64,000 nucleotides of DNA from an uncultured Caldisericota bacterium. Lineage in GTDB: Bacteria; Caldisericota; Caldisericia; Cryosericales; Cryosericaceae. The position numbers and the translations under genes were made by a program. Shown here piece by piece: positions 9,238-18,836 of this stretch. Location of the stretch: assembly GCA_903871855.1 (NCBI GenBank), contig CAIQIK010000020.1, positions 1 through 64,000 of the forward strand, written 5' to 3'. Each line of letters starts with the position of its first letter. Positions within the stretch are counted from its first letter, which is position 1. The notes below the pieces were generated by a model. That model was not told where the DNA came from, did no database searches, and worked only from the letters and a program-made list of their open reading frames with translations.

Positions 9238-9244
9238 GTGCTAA
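9218..9244. promoter_or_regulatory. CIRCE operator (HrcA binding site)
   Basis: TTGGCAGTC, nine bases, GAGTGCTAA. The family consensus is TTAGCACTC-N9-GAGTGCTAA. The right arm is exact, the left arm matches at 7 of 9 positions and the spacer is exactly nine. Confidence 0.8.
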
Positions 9245-9592
9245 AGTGTGAAAAGCTAGTGAAAAGTGGAGTGACAAACTCCGGCGATGTGTGCTGGCAA
9301 TGGTCATGTCTGGTTGCCTTATCGCTCAACAGGGCAATTTGCTTATGCGGCCCGACACGAACAGAAATCAGCGCTGGCCCGCAAATCTGTGGCAGGCATC
9401 TCTGTTGACATTTCTGCAAATCACGGCTAACTTAGACAGTAAGTAGTCCTCTCCCCGGTGGTCCGGTGACCGATTGGTCGAATGTGGCCGTCCTGACGCG
9501 GCATCCTGGTGCAAACACCTCAGGGTTCTGTCATCGGGTCCCGATTTGGTAGCCTAATCAGTTCCGTGCTCGTCAAAGGAGGAGGTGATTCC
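9245..9592. other. Intergenic stretch without a recognisable gene
   Basis: 348 bases between the hsp20 operator and the next plus-strand gene. I see no convincing ORF, tRNA or strong hairpin. The last 20 bases carry the strong ribosome site AAAGGAGGAGGTGATT for the gene at 9593. Confidence 0.5.
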
Positions 9593-9973
9593 ATGAACAA
9601 GCGCATGTTGTGGTCACGTATCTTGGCCGTCATCGGTATGGTTGCCCTGTTGATTGGAGCTCTGGATCCTCTGGAAGGTGCGTTGGTCATCCTTCCTGCC
9701 AGCGCAGTGATCGCCCTCAGCACCTTTCTTGCCAGGAGCCGCTTCCGCCGATTTGCGTACTGGGGCTTTGGACTCACCGCGATCGGCGTGGGCTGGATGT
9801 CCATCATCAGCGCTCTCGGGGGATTCGGCGGCGAGACCGGGCGATCGATGTGGTGGGCACTTACCTTGCTGCCGTATCCCGTTGGCTGGATCCTGTGCCT
9901 CATTGCTGGAGTCCGCATGTTGATCGAGTGGAACCGATCGCGGGGAGCGAAATCCGTCCCAGATAGAGATTGA
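9593..9973 (+). CDS. Small four-helix membrane protein of unknown function
   Basis: A 126-residue protein with four hydrophobic segments, starting near residues 10, 32, 55 and 90. Short basic loops lie between them ([17 protein letters not shown]). A longer frame opens upstream at 9509, but AAAGGAGGAGGTGATT lies just before the ATG at 9593. The sequence [16 protein letters not shown] between helices 1 and 2 resembles conserved hypothetical membrane proteins I have seen in other bacteria. I cannot name a function. It stands alone between hsp20 and a P-type ATPase relic. Confidence 0.65.
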   Translation: MNKRMLWSRILAVIGMVALLIGALDPLEGALVILPASAVIALSTFLARSRFRRFAYWGFGLTAIGVGWMSIISALGGFGGETGRSMWWALTLLPYPVGWILCLIAGVRMLIEWNRSRGAKSVPDRD

Positions 9974-10107
9974 GAGGCTCGGCACAGGTGGCGGTTGCTA
10001 CTGAGACCAACGCCAATGGTCTCGTCTCAGGCATCCCGGAGCATGGAAGCAGCCCAGAGTGCGACTTACGCGCATGGCGATGGCTCTTGCTTGTTGTCCT
10101 CTGCTAC

Positions 10108-10416
10108 ACGCCCGATGTCGGGATTGTGATCGGCGCCGGCACCGACGTTGCCATCGAGACAGCAGATATCATCCTGGTCCGTGACGATCCCCGCGATGTC
10201 GCCGCAGTCGTTCGGCTTTCGCGTGCCACCTACCACAAGATGCTGCAGAATCTGGCGTGGGCCACAGGGTACAATGTTGTCGCCATCCCGCTGGCGGCAG
10301 GTGTGCTCGCTGGGGTCGGTTTCATCATGAGCCCAGCCGTGGGCGCAGTTCTCATGTCACTGTCCACCATCATCGTAGCCATCAACGCTCGCCTCCTCAA
10401 AGCACCACAAACGTAG
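10108..10416 (+). pseudogene. C-terminal remnant of a heavy-metal (copper-type) P-type ATPase
   Basis: The reading frame 9970-10416 has a meaningless N-terminal part. From about 10108 it encodes [22 protein letters not shown], the conserved segment after the GDGxNDAP hinge of P1B ATPases, then two C-terminal helices ending KAPQT. The GDGxNDAP motif, the phosphorylation domain and all earlier helices are missing, so about 100 residues survive of a protein that is usually 650-800. The upstream 130 bases show no trace of the missing part. It is probably a deletion relic of a CopB-like exporter and cannot be functional as a pump. Confidence 0.8.
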
Positions 10417-10633
10417 AGTCTGCTCCAACGGCGTTAGGGCGAGTGTTCATAAGGCAACAACCAGCATGAGATCCCTAGCCTGTAACTGGTGTCGGTCGCG
10501 AACCTGTTCAAGAAATTCCTTTCCCTGCAACTGCCGTCCGAGTGAAGTCCGCAATGGTCGCAAGATGACCGTCATCACTGAGCTGAGTGCCGATGAGGCA
10601 AAGGGTGGGCTACTTGGAGACTAGGCGGGAACG

Positions 10634-10999
10634 CTACTTTACGCTCAGACGACTCTTGAGGTAGTCTAGCAGAACAAGCGCACTGTTGTGTTCTGTGTCC
10701 CGGGCCGCGTACAGCAGCGTGAGCGGACCACGGCGGGCTATCTCCAACAGAGATTCGATCAAGTCGGGTTGACTGTCGAGCTGGGTGGTATACCGTGTCA
10801 CGAATTCCGGCCATTTCGCAGGGTCGTGCGCATACCACGTACGCAGTGCTGCGGTCGGCGCGATGTCGCGCAGCCACGTGTCGGCGTGCAGACGCTCACG
10901 TGTGAAGCCCCGTGGCCACAAACGCTCCACGAGGACACGCGTCCCATCATCCGGGCTGTATGGTTCATAGACACGTTTTGCGCGAATCGCTGCGGGCAT
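10634..10999 (-). CDS. DUF488 family protein (YeaO-like)
   Basis: A 121-residue soluble protein matching the short DUF488/YeaO family. Visible features are the N-terminal strand IRAKRVYEP, the hallmark RVLVERLWPRGFTRE, DIAPTAALRTWYAHDPAKWPEF and the C-terminal strand LTLLYAARDTEHNSALVLLDYL. The family is widespread, often next to stress or metal genes, and its biochemical role is not settled. AGGAGG lies five bases before ATG. It stands alone. The 217 bases between the ATPase relic and its stop codon hold nothing I recognise. Confidence 0.85.
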   Translation of the reverse strand: MPAAIRAKRVYEPYSPDDGTRVLVERLWPRGFTRERLHADTWLRDIAPTAALRTWYAHDPAKWPEFVTRYTTQLDSQPDLIESLLEIARRGPLTLLYAARDTEHNSALVLLDYLKSRLSVK

Positions 11000-11144
11000 G
11001 GGTTCCTCCTATCACAAGACATGGTATCTTCTTCTACTGTGCCCGACAAATGGGAAAACTCAATCTTTGATGAGTCCCATTTGGGGGGATACAGAACGCG
11101 GGACAGATGGCTGGCCTGTCCTGTATCCCGTCTAACCAGACCTG

Positions 11145-11870
11145 CTAGCTGAAGGAGACGATGATGACAAGGATCCCTGCTGCGAGCGCGACCACACTAA
11201 GCAACGACCACACGGTGCCGGCACGGCTCATGCGGCTCTTCACCTGCTGTTCGCTCTTCCACGTCAGAACGCTGTATTCCTTCTTCTGGCCGGGACGTGC
11301 GACCCAGAATCCGTTGACCGCCTCGACAGGGCCGACAAAGAAGGCCTGGGCTCCGGGGGAAAACGATGTCTCGACAGCGTGAAAGTTTGGCCTGGCCAGC
11401 CGGCCAAGCAAGCCGCGATTGGCGACGTAAGGCGCAATGATGGGGTTCGTGGCGTCATGGATGTACTGGTCGAAGGTCGAGGGAGCGTCGAGGGTGGGAA
11501 GACCGCCGCGCTCGTCGAACCACAACTCACCGGTGCCCCTCAGCCGGAATGGCGTTGTAGCAGACTGCGACCACACCGTCTGCCACTTGGTCGTGGTGTT
11601 GCCGTCCTGGTACGACTCCTCTCTCCCCTTCTCCAGGTGCGCATTCCAAGCGACCGCTGGGCGAGCCGAGTAAGGCGTCGTCAACACTTGGTCTGCGACG
11701 ATGGAGCCCTGAAACTTGCCGTAGAAGTGGCCCTGTGCAGCCTGCTGAAGGTCCAATGTCCGTGCCTGGTTGAGCTGGGCGGCGTGTGACTTGCGCGACT
11801 TGGACGCGAAATAGAGTCCTATAGACACAATGATAAGCACCAAGCCGCTGAAGAACTGAGCTGTGTTCAT
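11145..11870 (-). CDS. Membrane protein with a GIDE-like (E3-ligase-associated) domain
   Basis: A 241-residue protein with one N-terminal helix (FFSGLVLIIVSIGLYFA, residues 6-22), a soluble domain of about 180 residues and one C-terminal helix (VWSLLSVVALAAGILVIIV). The soluble part includes the pattern GxxxADQVLTTPYSARPAVAW and a late WRxxPGQKKEYSVL-like segment. This recalls the bacterial GIDE-type domain, which in eukaryotes precedes a RING finger in membrane E3 ligases. No RING cysteines are present here. The domain call is from memory of the family pattern and is tentative. GGAGGAGTGAACC precedes ATG. Confidence 0.5.
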   Translation of the reverse strand: MNTAQFFSGLVLIIVSIGLYFASKSRKSHAAQLNQARTLDLQQAAQGHFYGKFQGSIVADQVLTTPYSARPAVAWNAHLEKGREESYQDGNTTTKWQTVWSQSATTPFRLRGTGELWFDERGGLPTLDAPSTFDQYIHDATNPIIAPYVANRGLLGRLARPNFHAVETSFSPGAQAFFVGPVEAVNGFWVARPGQKKEYSVLTWKSEQQVKSRMSRAGTVWSLLSVVALAAGILVIIVSFS

Positions 11871-11937
11871 GGTTCACTCCTCCTCTGCCGTGATGAGATA
11901 GCGATATGATACTATACCAGAAGAGTGATGGTTCATG

Positions 11938-11971
11938 CAAGAGGCGGGGACAATGCTGTTCCCGCCTCTTG
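11938..11971 (-). terminator. Hairpin downstream of hppA
   Basis: Perfect 11-bp arms CAAGAGGCGGG and CCCGCCTCTTG around a 12-nt loop, 24 bp after the hppA stop. There is no clear T-run, so it may act as a 3' stabilising hairpin rather than an efficient terminator. Confidence 0.55.
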
Positions 11972-11994
11972 CCCGTGTTGGCGCTATGTCCGCG

Positions 11995-13965
11995 CTAGAA
12001 CAGAGGCTTGATGCCGGCGATGAGCAGGGCCGCCATACCGACGAGCTTCATGAAAATGAGCAGAGCAGGTCCCGCCACATCCTTGAGTGGGTCACCGACC
12101 GTGTCCGCGGCAACTGCCGCCTGATGTTCGAAGGAGCCCTTGCGTCCACTGTCTTCGATGAGTTTCTTGGCGTTGTCGAAGGCTGTGCCCGTGTTGTTGA
12201 AGAATGGCCCCAGCAAGGCTGAACCGAGTACCGCTCCGATGAGGAGCGCACCCAGCGCCCAGTGGCCGAATACCAGACCCACAAAGATCGGCACCGCGAT
12301 GCTGATGACGCCCGGAAGGATCATCTCCTTAAGGGCATTGCGCGTGGAGATGTCGATGCAGGTCGCATAGTCGGGGAGTGCTTCGCCCTTGAGGATGCCA
12401 GGGATGGTCCTGAACTGGCGGCGGACTTCGTCGACCATAAGCATTGCGGTCTTGGCTGCCGAGCCAATGGTAAGCGAGCTGATGAGGTATGGAAGACAGG
12501 TGCCCAAGAGAAGGAAAGCAATGGAGTAGGGCTCCATTACGTTAATCGTCTTGAGGCCGACAATGGAAAAATATGTCGAGAACAGAACGAATGACGTTAC
12601 GGTGCCGGATGACATAGCATACGCCTTGGTCGTCGCTTTCATGGTGTTGCCGACCGAGTCGAGCTGCGACAGCGAGTGCACGACCTGCTCGTGCGCACCA
12701 GACATCTCTGCAATACCCGATGCGTTGTCCGTGATCGGACCGAAGGCATCGGCAGTCATGATGTAACCGATCAGCAGATCGGTACCGATGTTGACAGCGA
12801 CGATTGCTAGCAGTGAGCCGCCCGAGATGAAATACGCCGCCGCGACAGCGATGACGATCATGACAATAGATCCTAGCGGACTCTGTAGGCCGGAGGAAAG
12901 CCCCGTGATGACGTTGAGCGCTACACCGCGCTTGGATGCATCGGCAATGTCATGGACCGGTTTTCCCGAGGAACCCGCGTAGTAGCGGGTGATAACCGAG
13001 GACACGAGAGTGGTACCGATTCCCAGACAGGTACCGATGAACAGGGCCATGTCGTGAACCAGGAAATGACTGATCAGGAACGAGCCGAGCACCGCAAAGA
13101 CGGTGGTCACAGCCATACCCCAGTAGAAGGCGGTCTCGGGCTTGCTTCGGTCGAAGAACCGAATGGATAGGACGCCAAGCATCGAAGCAGCGAGTCCTGC
13201 CGACTGGAGGAGCATGGGGAAGAAGAGGACAGCGCCTCCATACCTGGGGACGAGCGTAAGAGCAACGACCATTCCTGTGACGATGTCATCTGAGAATGTT
13301 TGAAACAAGTCTGCTCCTCTGCCGGCACAGTCGCCTACGTTGTCTCCGACGAGATCGGCGACAACAGCCGGGTTGCGTGGGTCGTCCTCAGGAATATTCG
13401 CCTCGACCTTGCCGACAAGGTCTGCTCCGATATCGGCTGCCTTGGTATAAATGCCGCCGCCAATCTGGGCAAAGAGGGCCGCAAGGCTGGCACCGAATCC
13501 AAAGCCGACAAGGGGGTTTGGATCCTTGAACAACAGGTAGAGTACCGACAGTACGACGAGACTGAATCCTGTGATCGAGAAGCCCATGACAGATCCACCG
13601 AAGACGGCTGTGTGAAACGCGGTGTTCACTGATCGGGTCGCGTCGTCGGCAGTCTTGACGTTTGCGCGGGTGGACGCGCTCATACCCATGAATGCCGTGA
13701 TCAGCGAGGTAAAGACGCCCAACACGAATGTGACTGCGATCCAGATGCCCAGCGTGAAGTCCAGAACGATTGCCACGACAGGGGTGACGAGCAGAATTGC
13801 CCAGAGTTGGCGAGAAAGGTACGCTCGCACGCCAATTGCTATATAGCTGGCAATCTCGGTCATTTTCGGCGACGATATCTTGGCTGCCTTCAGTCTGAGG
13901 AACAGATAGAGCGCCGCTCCAATGCAGGTGAGGCCGGCAATGACAGGAATGATGAGTAGTTTCAT
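11995..13965 (-). CDS. hppA: Membrane-bound ion-pumping pyrophosphatase, K+-independent type
   Basis: Hydrolyses pyrophosphate and pumps cations (probably H+) out of the cytoplasm. The 656-residue protein has the multi-helix layout of the family. Catalytic motifs are DIGADLVGKVE, EDDPRNPAVVADLVGDNVGDCAG, DNASGIAEM and DTVGDPLKD. At the K+-dependence site it reads GNTMKATTK. A Lys there marks the K+-independent subfamily, where K+-dependent enzymes have GNTTAAIGK. The reading frame extends upstream to 14316, but CTTTGGAGGCACGAA precedes the ATG at 13965, whose product begins with a hydrophobic helix. Family positions ADN and CAGMAADLFE are ADL and CAGRGADLFQ here. Confidence 0.95.
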   Translation of the reverse strand: MKLLIIPVIAGLTCIGAALYLFLRLKAAKISSPKMTEIASYIAIGVRAYLSRQLWAILLVTPVVAIVLDFTLGIWIAVTFVLGVFTSLITAFMGMSASTRANVKTADDATRSVNTAFHTAVFGGSVMGFSITGFSLVVLSVLYLLFKDPNPLVGFGFGASLAALFAQIGGGIYTKAADIGADLVGKVEANIPEDDPRNPAVVADLVGDNVGDCAGRGADLFQTFSDDIVTGMVVALTLVPRYGGAVLFFPMLLQSAGLAASMLGVLSIRFFDRSKPETAFYWGMAVTTVFAVLGSFLISHFLVHDMALFIGTCLGIGTTLVSSVITRYYAGSSGKPVHDIADASKRGVALNVITGLSSGLQSPLGSIVMIVIAVAAAYFISGGSLLAIVAVNIGTDLLIGYIMTADAFGPITDNASGIAEMSGAHEQVVHSLSQLDSVGNTMKATTKAYAMSSGTVTSFVLFSTYFSIVGLKTINVMEPYSIAFLLLGTCLPYLISSLTIGSAAKTAMLMVDEVRRQFRTIPGILKGEALPDYATCIDISTRNALKEMILPGVISIAVPIFVGLVFGHWALGALLIGAVLGSALLGPFFNNTGTAFDNAKKLIEDSGRKGSFEHQAAVAADTVGDPLKDVAGPALLIFMKLVGMAALLIAGIKPLF

Positions 13966-14052
13966 TTCGTGCCTCCAAAGGCCGGCTCCTGGGGAAAGCA
14001 GATATTTGGCAAGAGACCTTTGGAACCCCACCAGCCACACCAATACCTTGTC

Positions 14053-14079
14053 ATTATACAAATGTGCAGAGTCTGTCAA
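14053..14079 (-). promoter_or_regulatory. Candidate hppA promoter
   Basis: Minus-strand TTGACA (14074-14079) and TATAAT (14053-14058), both perfect boxes. The spacer is only 15 bp, shorter than optimal. It lies about 90 bp before the hppA start codon. Confidence 0.6.
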
Positions 14080-14137
14080 CCTGGGACGCAGGTGGACCCC
14101 TGACGCTGTTGCTGCGCTGATGACGATGGGGATGCTT

Positions 14138-15433
14138 CTACTGGAGCGATACCTCGTCCGAGTCCTCGTCGAATGCCAGCAGATTCCCGAAGCGAGCCCA
14201 GTTGATGAAGGTGGCAAAGGTGAACTCCGGGTTCTCGTTGGGCAACAGTTGTGCCAGGTGGTCCTGGACCTCGTCGTCGAGCATGATACCGTTGCGCGCC
14301 GCCTGAACGTCGTCATGAATAGCTTTGAAGATGCTGAGAGTCAGGATCTGCTGTTTCCAGACGACTTTCTGGTTCTCGGTGTCCATGTCCGCAAAGCGGT
14401 GCCCGAGGGGCGTCAACACGGTGCGTTGCTTTGGTGTGACAATGAAGTCCAGCATCTCGGCAGCCTTGACGATGTTGATGAGGTCACTGAATTCCTTGCC
14501 GAATTCGTGGGCCAGGACGAAGACGTCGCCTTGGCCGCCGTGTGAGTCGAGGTATTCGACGAAGCTGACGACATCACCTGATGAGACAGGTGGAAGTGGT
14601 TCGTAGACAGGTAGCGAGGGGGTGGTCACCACCGCAGGAGGGATGTCAGGCAGTTCGTTCGTCGTAATGATGTCATGGAGGTAGTCGACCATTGCCAGGA
14701 ATCCTGGAGTCCGGTAGTCGCGAGGTCGCGGCAACGTGTTCTGGACGATGGTACGGATGCGCCCCGGGTTTGCCGAGAAGACAACGATGCGATCGGCCAT
14801 ATAGACGACTTCCTTGATGTCGTGGCTGACCATGAGGATAGATGCCGGTTGACCTTCAGCTTCATCCCAAATGTCGACCAGGTCTGTACGGAGTGACTCT
14901 GCCGTCAAAGCGTCTATGGCGCTGAACGGCTCGTCCATAAACAGCAGTTCAGGTTGTACCGCAAGACCGCGCGCGATACCCACACGCTGTTTCATGCCAC
15001 CCGAGATCTCGCGTGGATACGCTTCTTCGAAGCCCTCAAGACCGACCATCTTGATCGCGGTGCTGACGCGATGCTGTACTTCCTCACACGGGAGTTGCAG
15101 AGGGACGAGGACGGACTGGATGTTTTCGCTCACGGTCATCCACGGGAAGAGGGCGAACATCTGGAACACCATGCCGACGCCGGGGGTCAGGCCCGTCATT
15201 TCCTTGCCGCGGGCGAACACCTTGCCGCTCGTGGGTCGCATGAGGCCGGCCAGGATACGCAGGAATGTCGACTTGCCGCAGCCCGAAGGGCCAATGAGGC
15301 AGATGATCTCTCCCTTCCGTATCTCCATGCTGATGTTGTCGAGGACGGTCACCATGTTTCCGTTGGGCATCGAGAAACGCTGGGTGACGTTCTCACTGGA
15401 GAGCAGGACGGGCTGTAGCACAGAGTCTTCCAT
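14138..15433 (-). CDS. ABC transporter ATPase of nitrate/sulfonate/anion type with C-terminal AAA-associated domain
   Basis: The 431-residue protein has an ATPase domain of about 250 residues: Walker [11 protein letters not shown]-loop [11 protein letters not shown], signature [14 protein letters not shown], Walker [13 protein letters not shown] and H-loop [10 protein letters not shown]-terminal extension of about 150 residues ([25 protein letters not shown] and beyond) matches the AAA-associated C-terminal domain found on ATPases of this class. The frame opens at 15481, but GGAGG lies four bases before the ATG at 15433. It follows the duplicated permease by 10 bp. No substrate-binding protein gene is adjacent. 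The substrate is unknown; anion transport is inferred from the family. Confidence 0.87.
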   Translation of the reverse strand: MEDSVLQPVLLSSENVTQRFSMPNGNMVTVLDNISMEIRKGEIICLIGPSGCGKSTFLRILAGLMRPTSGKVFARGKEMTGLTPGVGMVFQMFALFPWMTVSENIQSVLVPLQLPCEEVQHRVSTAIKMVGLEGFEEAYPREISGGMKQRVGIARGLAVQPELLFMDEPFSAIDALTAESLRTDLVDIWDEAEGQPASILMVSHDIKEVVYMADRIVVFSANPGRIRTIVQNTLPRPRDYRTPGFLAMVDYLHDIITTNELPDIPPAVVTTPSLPVYEPLPPVSSGDVVSFVEYLDSHGGQGDVFVLAHEFGKEFSDLINIVKAAEMLDFIVTPKQRTVLTPLGHRFADMDTENQKVVWKQQILTLSIFKAIHDDVQAARNGIMLDDEVQDHLAQLLPNENPEFTFATFINWARFGNLLAFDEDSDEVSLQ

Positions 15434-15443
15434 GAGACCTCCT

Positions 15444-17297
15444 CTACTTGCTGAGGTTGTACTGCGTACTGGCGACGGCATACAACCTGCGCCACACGAA
15501 GCGGTTGATGAGCACGACGGTCAGTGACATGATGAGGATTGCAGCGGCCAGTTCGGCGAATTTGGCGCCGAGCGCGGCTTCACTGATGACAGATCCAATC
15601 CCCTGTGCTCTGAGGGTCTTACCGTGGAACGTCACAATTTCGGCTACGATGCTGGCGTTCCAGGCTCCACCTGTCGCTGTCACCCAGCCTGTCACGAGGT
15701 AGGGGAATACGGCCGGCAGGTACAGCGACCAGAAGCGTTGCCTGCCCGTGACACGATAGCTGGCAGCCGCTTCTTTGAGGTCGGAGGGAATGGCCTGCGC
15801 TCCGGCAATGACGTTAAACAGGATATACCATTGCGTGCCGAGCAGCATGAGCACGATACTGCCGAAGCCTATGTTGACTCTAAACAAAACTAGAAGGAGG
15901 ATCACGGCCGGGAACAGCATCGGCGCCGGAAATGATGCCGCGACCTGAACGATTGGCTGCATGATCCTCGAAAGCTTCGGCGAAAGTCCGATGCGTAAGC
16001 CTACGGGTAAGGCCCAGAGCGTCCCCAGGACAATTGCTGCGGTGACGCGCGCCAGGGTCAGCAGATCGCTCTTCAGCAGACGCAACCATTCACCGATGCG
16101 AACGGACAGGAGGAGACGAACGATCTGAGCAAGGGCGAAGGCCAGCCCAGCCGCCAGCAGGAAGAACAGGACTCGGGAAAAGACGATGGAGAAAGAAGGG
16201 CGATTCGACTCTCCATGTTTGCTGGGCTCCGAGACAACCGGAGAACTGCCCGGCATGTTGTGAGGAACGTGCTGGAAAGGCCGCCAAATCAGGCTGCCGA
16301 ATGCATGACCGACAAAGGAGCTTGCGGCACCGATCCAGCGCAAGATATGCGAGTGGTGGAGGAGGTCCAGGAACCATGAGTCCATCATCTCTTCGTCGCT
16401 TGTGTCTTCAATACGGAACTTCTGTGCCCAGACAACCATCGGCCGCCACAGCAGTTGGTCCAGCGCAACGATCATTAGTACCATGGCGACAATTGCCGCG
16501 AGCATGGCAGGTACGTTGCCCTTCTCGACGGCGACTGACATGTAGGACCCGATGCCGGGCAGCCTGAAATCCCTGTTGCCCAGTTGAAATGCCTCGGTGA
16601 CCATGAGGAAGAACCATCCACCAGCCATGCTCATCATGCTGTTCCAGATGAGGCCGACGGCGCTGTAGGGCATCTCAATCTGAGTGAGACGTTGCCACCA
16701 GTTGAAGTGATAGATGGTGCCAGCTTCCTGGAGGTCCCGCGGTACCGACTTGAGGGAGTTGTAGAAACTGAAGGTCATGTTCCATGCCTGTCCCGTGAAG
16801 ATCATCAGTACTGCAGCAAGTTCCAGACCAACGTTGCTGCTGGGGAAGAGGGACACCAGTGTCAGCACGACGCCCGGCATAAACCCCAGGACGGGGATGC
16901 TCTGCAGGATGTCCAGGATGGGGACAAGCAGCCTCTCGGCCAGCCGATCCTTTGCAGCCCAGTATCCGTACACAATAGTGAAGAGGAAGGAGACACAGTA
17001 CGCAGCCAGTCCTCGGATCAGAGAGAAGAACGTGTACCGCGGCAGGGCACGAAACGAGAGGTCGATCAGCACCGTGGGCCTCAGAACCCCTGTCCACTCG
17101 TGGCCGACTTGAGTTATGCCATAGAAGATGCCAAGGATCCCGAGAATAATGACGATGTCGGCCAGCGCTCCGCTGTGATAGAATGCCATGATCGCGCCCG
17201 ACTGGTCCCATGTCACTGGGGACACAGGTCGCGTGTGGAGCAGACGGTTTCCTCTCAGATTCGTCTTGATGAACTGATTTTCGAGTGGTTCCTGCAT
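15444..17297 (-). CDS. Duplicated ABC permease (two binding-protein-dependent permease domains in one chain)
   Basis: A 617-residue membrane protein with two BPD-type permease halves. In the first (about residues 85-310) the cytoplasmic coupling loop is [27 protein letters not shown]. In the second (about 390-610) it is [28 protein letters not shown] linker of about 60 polar residues joins them. This is the architecture of the anion-transport family with a duplicated permease. A fused dimer with one ATPase fits the transporter encoded with the next gene. GAGGAGAGACC precedes ATG. The lack of a nearby binding protein is the main oddity. Confidence 0.87.
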   Translation of the reverse strand: MQEPLENQFIKTNLRGNRLLHTRPVSPVTWDQSGAIMAFYHSGALADIVIILGILGIFYGITQVGHEWTGVLRPTVLIDLSFRALPRYTFFSLIRGLAAYCVSFLFTIVYGYWAAKDRLAERLLVPILDILQSIPVLGFMPGVVLTLVSLFPSSNVGLELAAVLMIFTGQAWNMTFSFYNSLKSVPRDLQEAGTIYHFNWWQRLTQIEMPYSAVGLIWNSMMSMAGGWFFLMVTEAFQLGNRDFRLPGIGSYMSVAVEKGNVPAMLAAIVAMVLMIVALDQLLWRPMVVWAQKFRIEDTSDEEMMDSWFLDLLHHSHILRWIGAASSFVGHAFGSLIWRPFQHVPHNMPGSSPVVSEPSKHGESNRPSFSIVFSRVLFFLLAAGLAFALAQIVRLLLSVRIGEWLRLLKSDLLTLARVTAAIVLGTLWALPVGLRIGLSPKLSRIMQPIVQVAASFPAPMLFPAVILLLVLFRVNIGFGSIVLMLLGTQWYILFNVIAGAQAIPSDLKEAAASYRVTGRQRFWSLYLPAVFPYLVTGWVTATGGAWNASIVAEIVTFHGKTLRAQGIGSVISEAALGAKFAELAAAILIMSLTVVLINRFVWRRLYAVASTQYNLSK

Positions 17298-17431
17298 GGT
17301 CTCTCCTCACGACGGCAAATGTGCGCGGCTCATGCTAGCACCGTTGCATGGGACCTGCAACAACGCAGGAGCCTGTGAACGGGCTTTCTCCAGCGATGTG
17401 AAGGAATCTCCAGGCATGGAGCTTGGACGGC

Positions 17432-17459
17432 TTGACGTCCACCGGGGTCTGCCTATACT
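17432..17459 (+). promoter_or_regulatory. Promoter of the Trk operon
   Basis: TTGACG (17432-17437), a 16-bp spacer and TATACT (17454-17459). It lies about 50 bp before the first trkA start codon. Confidence 0.7.
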
Positions 17460-17510
17460 ACAACTTTTGTGATGATGCTGTTCTAAGGGTTCACAAGGGG
17501 AGATGCAGGT

Positions 17511-18167
17511 ATGTATATCATTATCGTTGGTTGTGGGCGCCTTGGCGCCGAGCTCGCCACGAAGCTCTCGGAAGAAGGCCATGATGTGGCCGTGGTAGAC
17601 CGCAACCCAGGCAACTTTGGTCGGCTCAGCGATGAGTTTAACGGAGTCACGATCACCGGAGTTGGATTCGATATGGAAGTGCTCAAGTCCGCTGGGATTG
17701 AGCATGCCGATGGTTTCGCCGCAGTGACCGACGGGGACAACATGAACATCATGGCCGCGCAGGTCGCCAAGACCATTTTCAAGGTTCCCATGGTGATTGC
17801 CCGCGTGTTTGATCCTGTCAAAGGGGAGACCTATAGGGCTCTCGGTCTCGAGACAGTCTGCCCGACGACGTTAGCCGCGAACATTATCTACAGCAAGTTC
17901 ATGACCCGCAATGAGGAAACTCACTTCATCCTGCCCGGTGGCGGTATTGAGCTGGTCGAAGTCCCCTTCCACGCCAGGATTTCGGCGAAGACGATAGCCG
18001 AAATCGAGGCTCTGGACGACTTCAAGGTCATCTCGCTGACACGTGATGGAACCACGACGTTTCCCAAAGGGACCGACGTTCTCGCCGAGAGTGATCAACT
18101 GCTGGTGGCACTGCACGTGTCGAATGTTCCAGGGATCAGCGCGATCTTCCATCTGAATGAGAGGTAG
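17511..18167 (+). CDS. trkA: TrkA-type K+ channel regulator (RCK protein), first copy
   Basis: Cytoplasmic gating subunit of the Trk/Ktr potassium uptake system. The 218-residue protein has a TrkA-N Rossmann domain with GCGRLGAELA near residue 8, the acidic end of beta-2 (VVDRNPGNF), and a TrkA-C domain after about residue 140. AAGGGGAGATGCAGGT precedes ATG. It is followed after four bases by a second trkA paralogue. The pair may form a hetero-octameric ring under TrkH or two alternative regulators. The nucleotide-binding pocket appears intact in both. Confidence 0.92.
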   Translation: MYIIIVGCGRLGAELATKLSEEGHDVAVVDRNPGNFGRLSDEFNGVTITGVGFDMEVLKSAGIEHADGFAAVTDGDNMNIMAAQVAKTIFKVPMVIARVFDPVKGETYRALGLETVCPTTLAANIIYSKFMTRNEETHFILPGGGIELVEVPFHARISAKTIAEIEALDDFKVISLTRDGTTTFPKGTDVLAESDQLLVALHVSNVPGISAIFHLNER

Positions 18168-18171
18168 AGCC

Positions 18172-18831
18172 ATGTACATCATTATTGCAGGTGGAGGAAA
18201 GGTCGGGTCCTATCTTGCTCATTTGCTTGTCGGCAAGGGGCATGACGTTGCTGTTATCGAGCACGACGCGGGGGCTTGTGAGGCGTTGTCGGATTGGGGA
18301 AAGGCGCTTGTCATCAACGGGGACTGCTGTGATCTGGGCGCTCTCATCGATGCCGGCATCGAGAAGACGGACCGGTTTGCCGCGGTGACAGGAGACGATG
18401 CGGACAACCTGGTAGCATGTCAGCTTGCCAAAGTGCGGTTCAATGTTCCGTTCACGACGGCTCGCATCAACGACCCTCGCAACGAGGACATCTTCCACAA
18501 GTTCGGCGTGGACTTCGCCCTCAACTCGACAAATATCCTTGCGACGGTCATCGAAGAAGGCATCATTGTCAACGACCTGATCCCCCTCGTCTCGATTGGC
18601 AAGGGCAAGGCGACTCTTGTCGAACTGAAGATCACCGGTGAGTCTCCTGTAGCAGGGAAGACCATCAGGCAGCTGACATGGCCAGCCGGGTGCGTCGTGG
18701 CGTCCGTTATGCACGAGGGTGAGGTAATCTTTCCTCGAGGAGCCACCGTGCTCAATGCGGGCGACGTCGTCGTTGGCCTCGTAGCTCCTGAAGCGGAAGA
18801 GCAGTTCAGACGAGTATTCTTGAAGGGGTGA
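18172..18831 (+). CDS. trkA: TrkA-type K+ channel regulator, second copy
   Basis: A 219-residue RCK protein with AGGGKVGSYLA near residue 6, VIEHDAGACEAL at the end of beta-2, and a TrkA-C domain including LNAGDVVVGLVAPEAEEQF at the C-terminus. ATG at 18157 is also in frame and overlaps the previous gene. I chose 18172, which begins directly with the Rossmann strand (MYIIIAGGGK) as the first copy does and has GAGGT upstream. The two copies share the fold but are clearly divergent, so the duplication is old. Confidence 0.92.
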   Translation: MYIIIAGGGKVGSYLAHLLVGKGHDVAVIEHDAGACEALSDWGKALVINGDCCDLGALIDAGIEKTDRFAAVTGDDADNLVACQLAKVRFNVPFTTARINDPRNEDIFHKFGVDFALNSTNILATVIEEGIIVNDLIPLVSIGKGKATLVELKITGESPVAGKTIRQLTWPAGCVVASVMHEGEVIFPRGATVLNAGDVVVGLVAPEAEEQFRRVFLKG

Positions 18832-18836
18832 CCGTC

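Noticed and set aside
13965-14316. N-terminal extension of the membrane pyrophosphatase
   Set aside because: The added 117 codons are Arg/Ser/Thr-rich and not membrane-like. They overlap the promoter and the end of the ABC ATPase gene.
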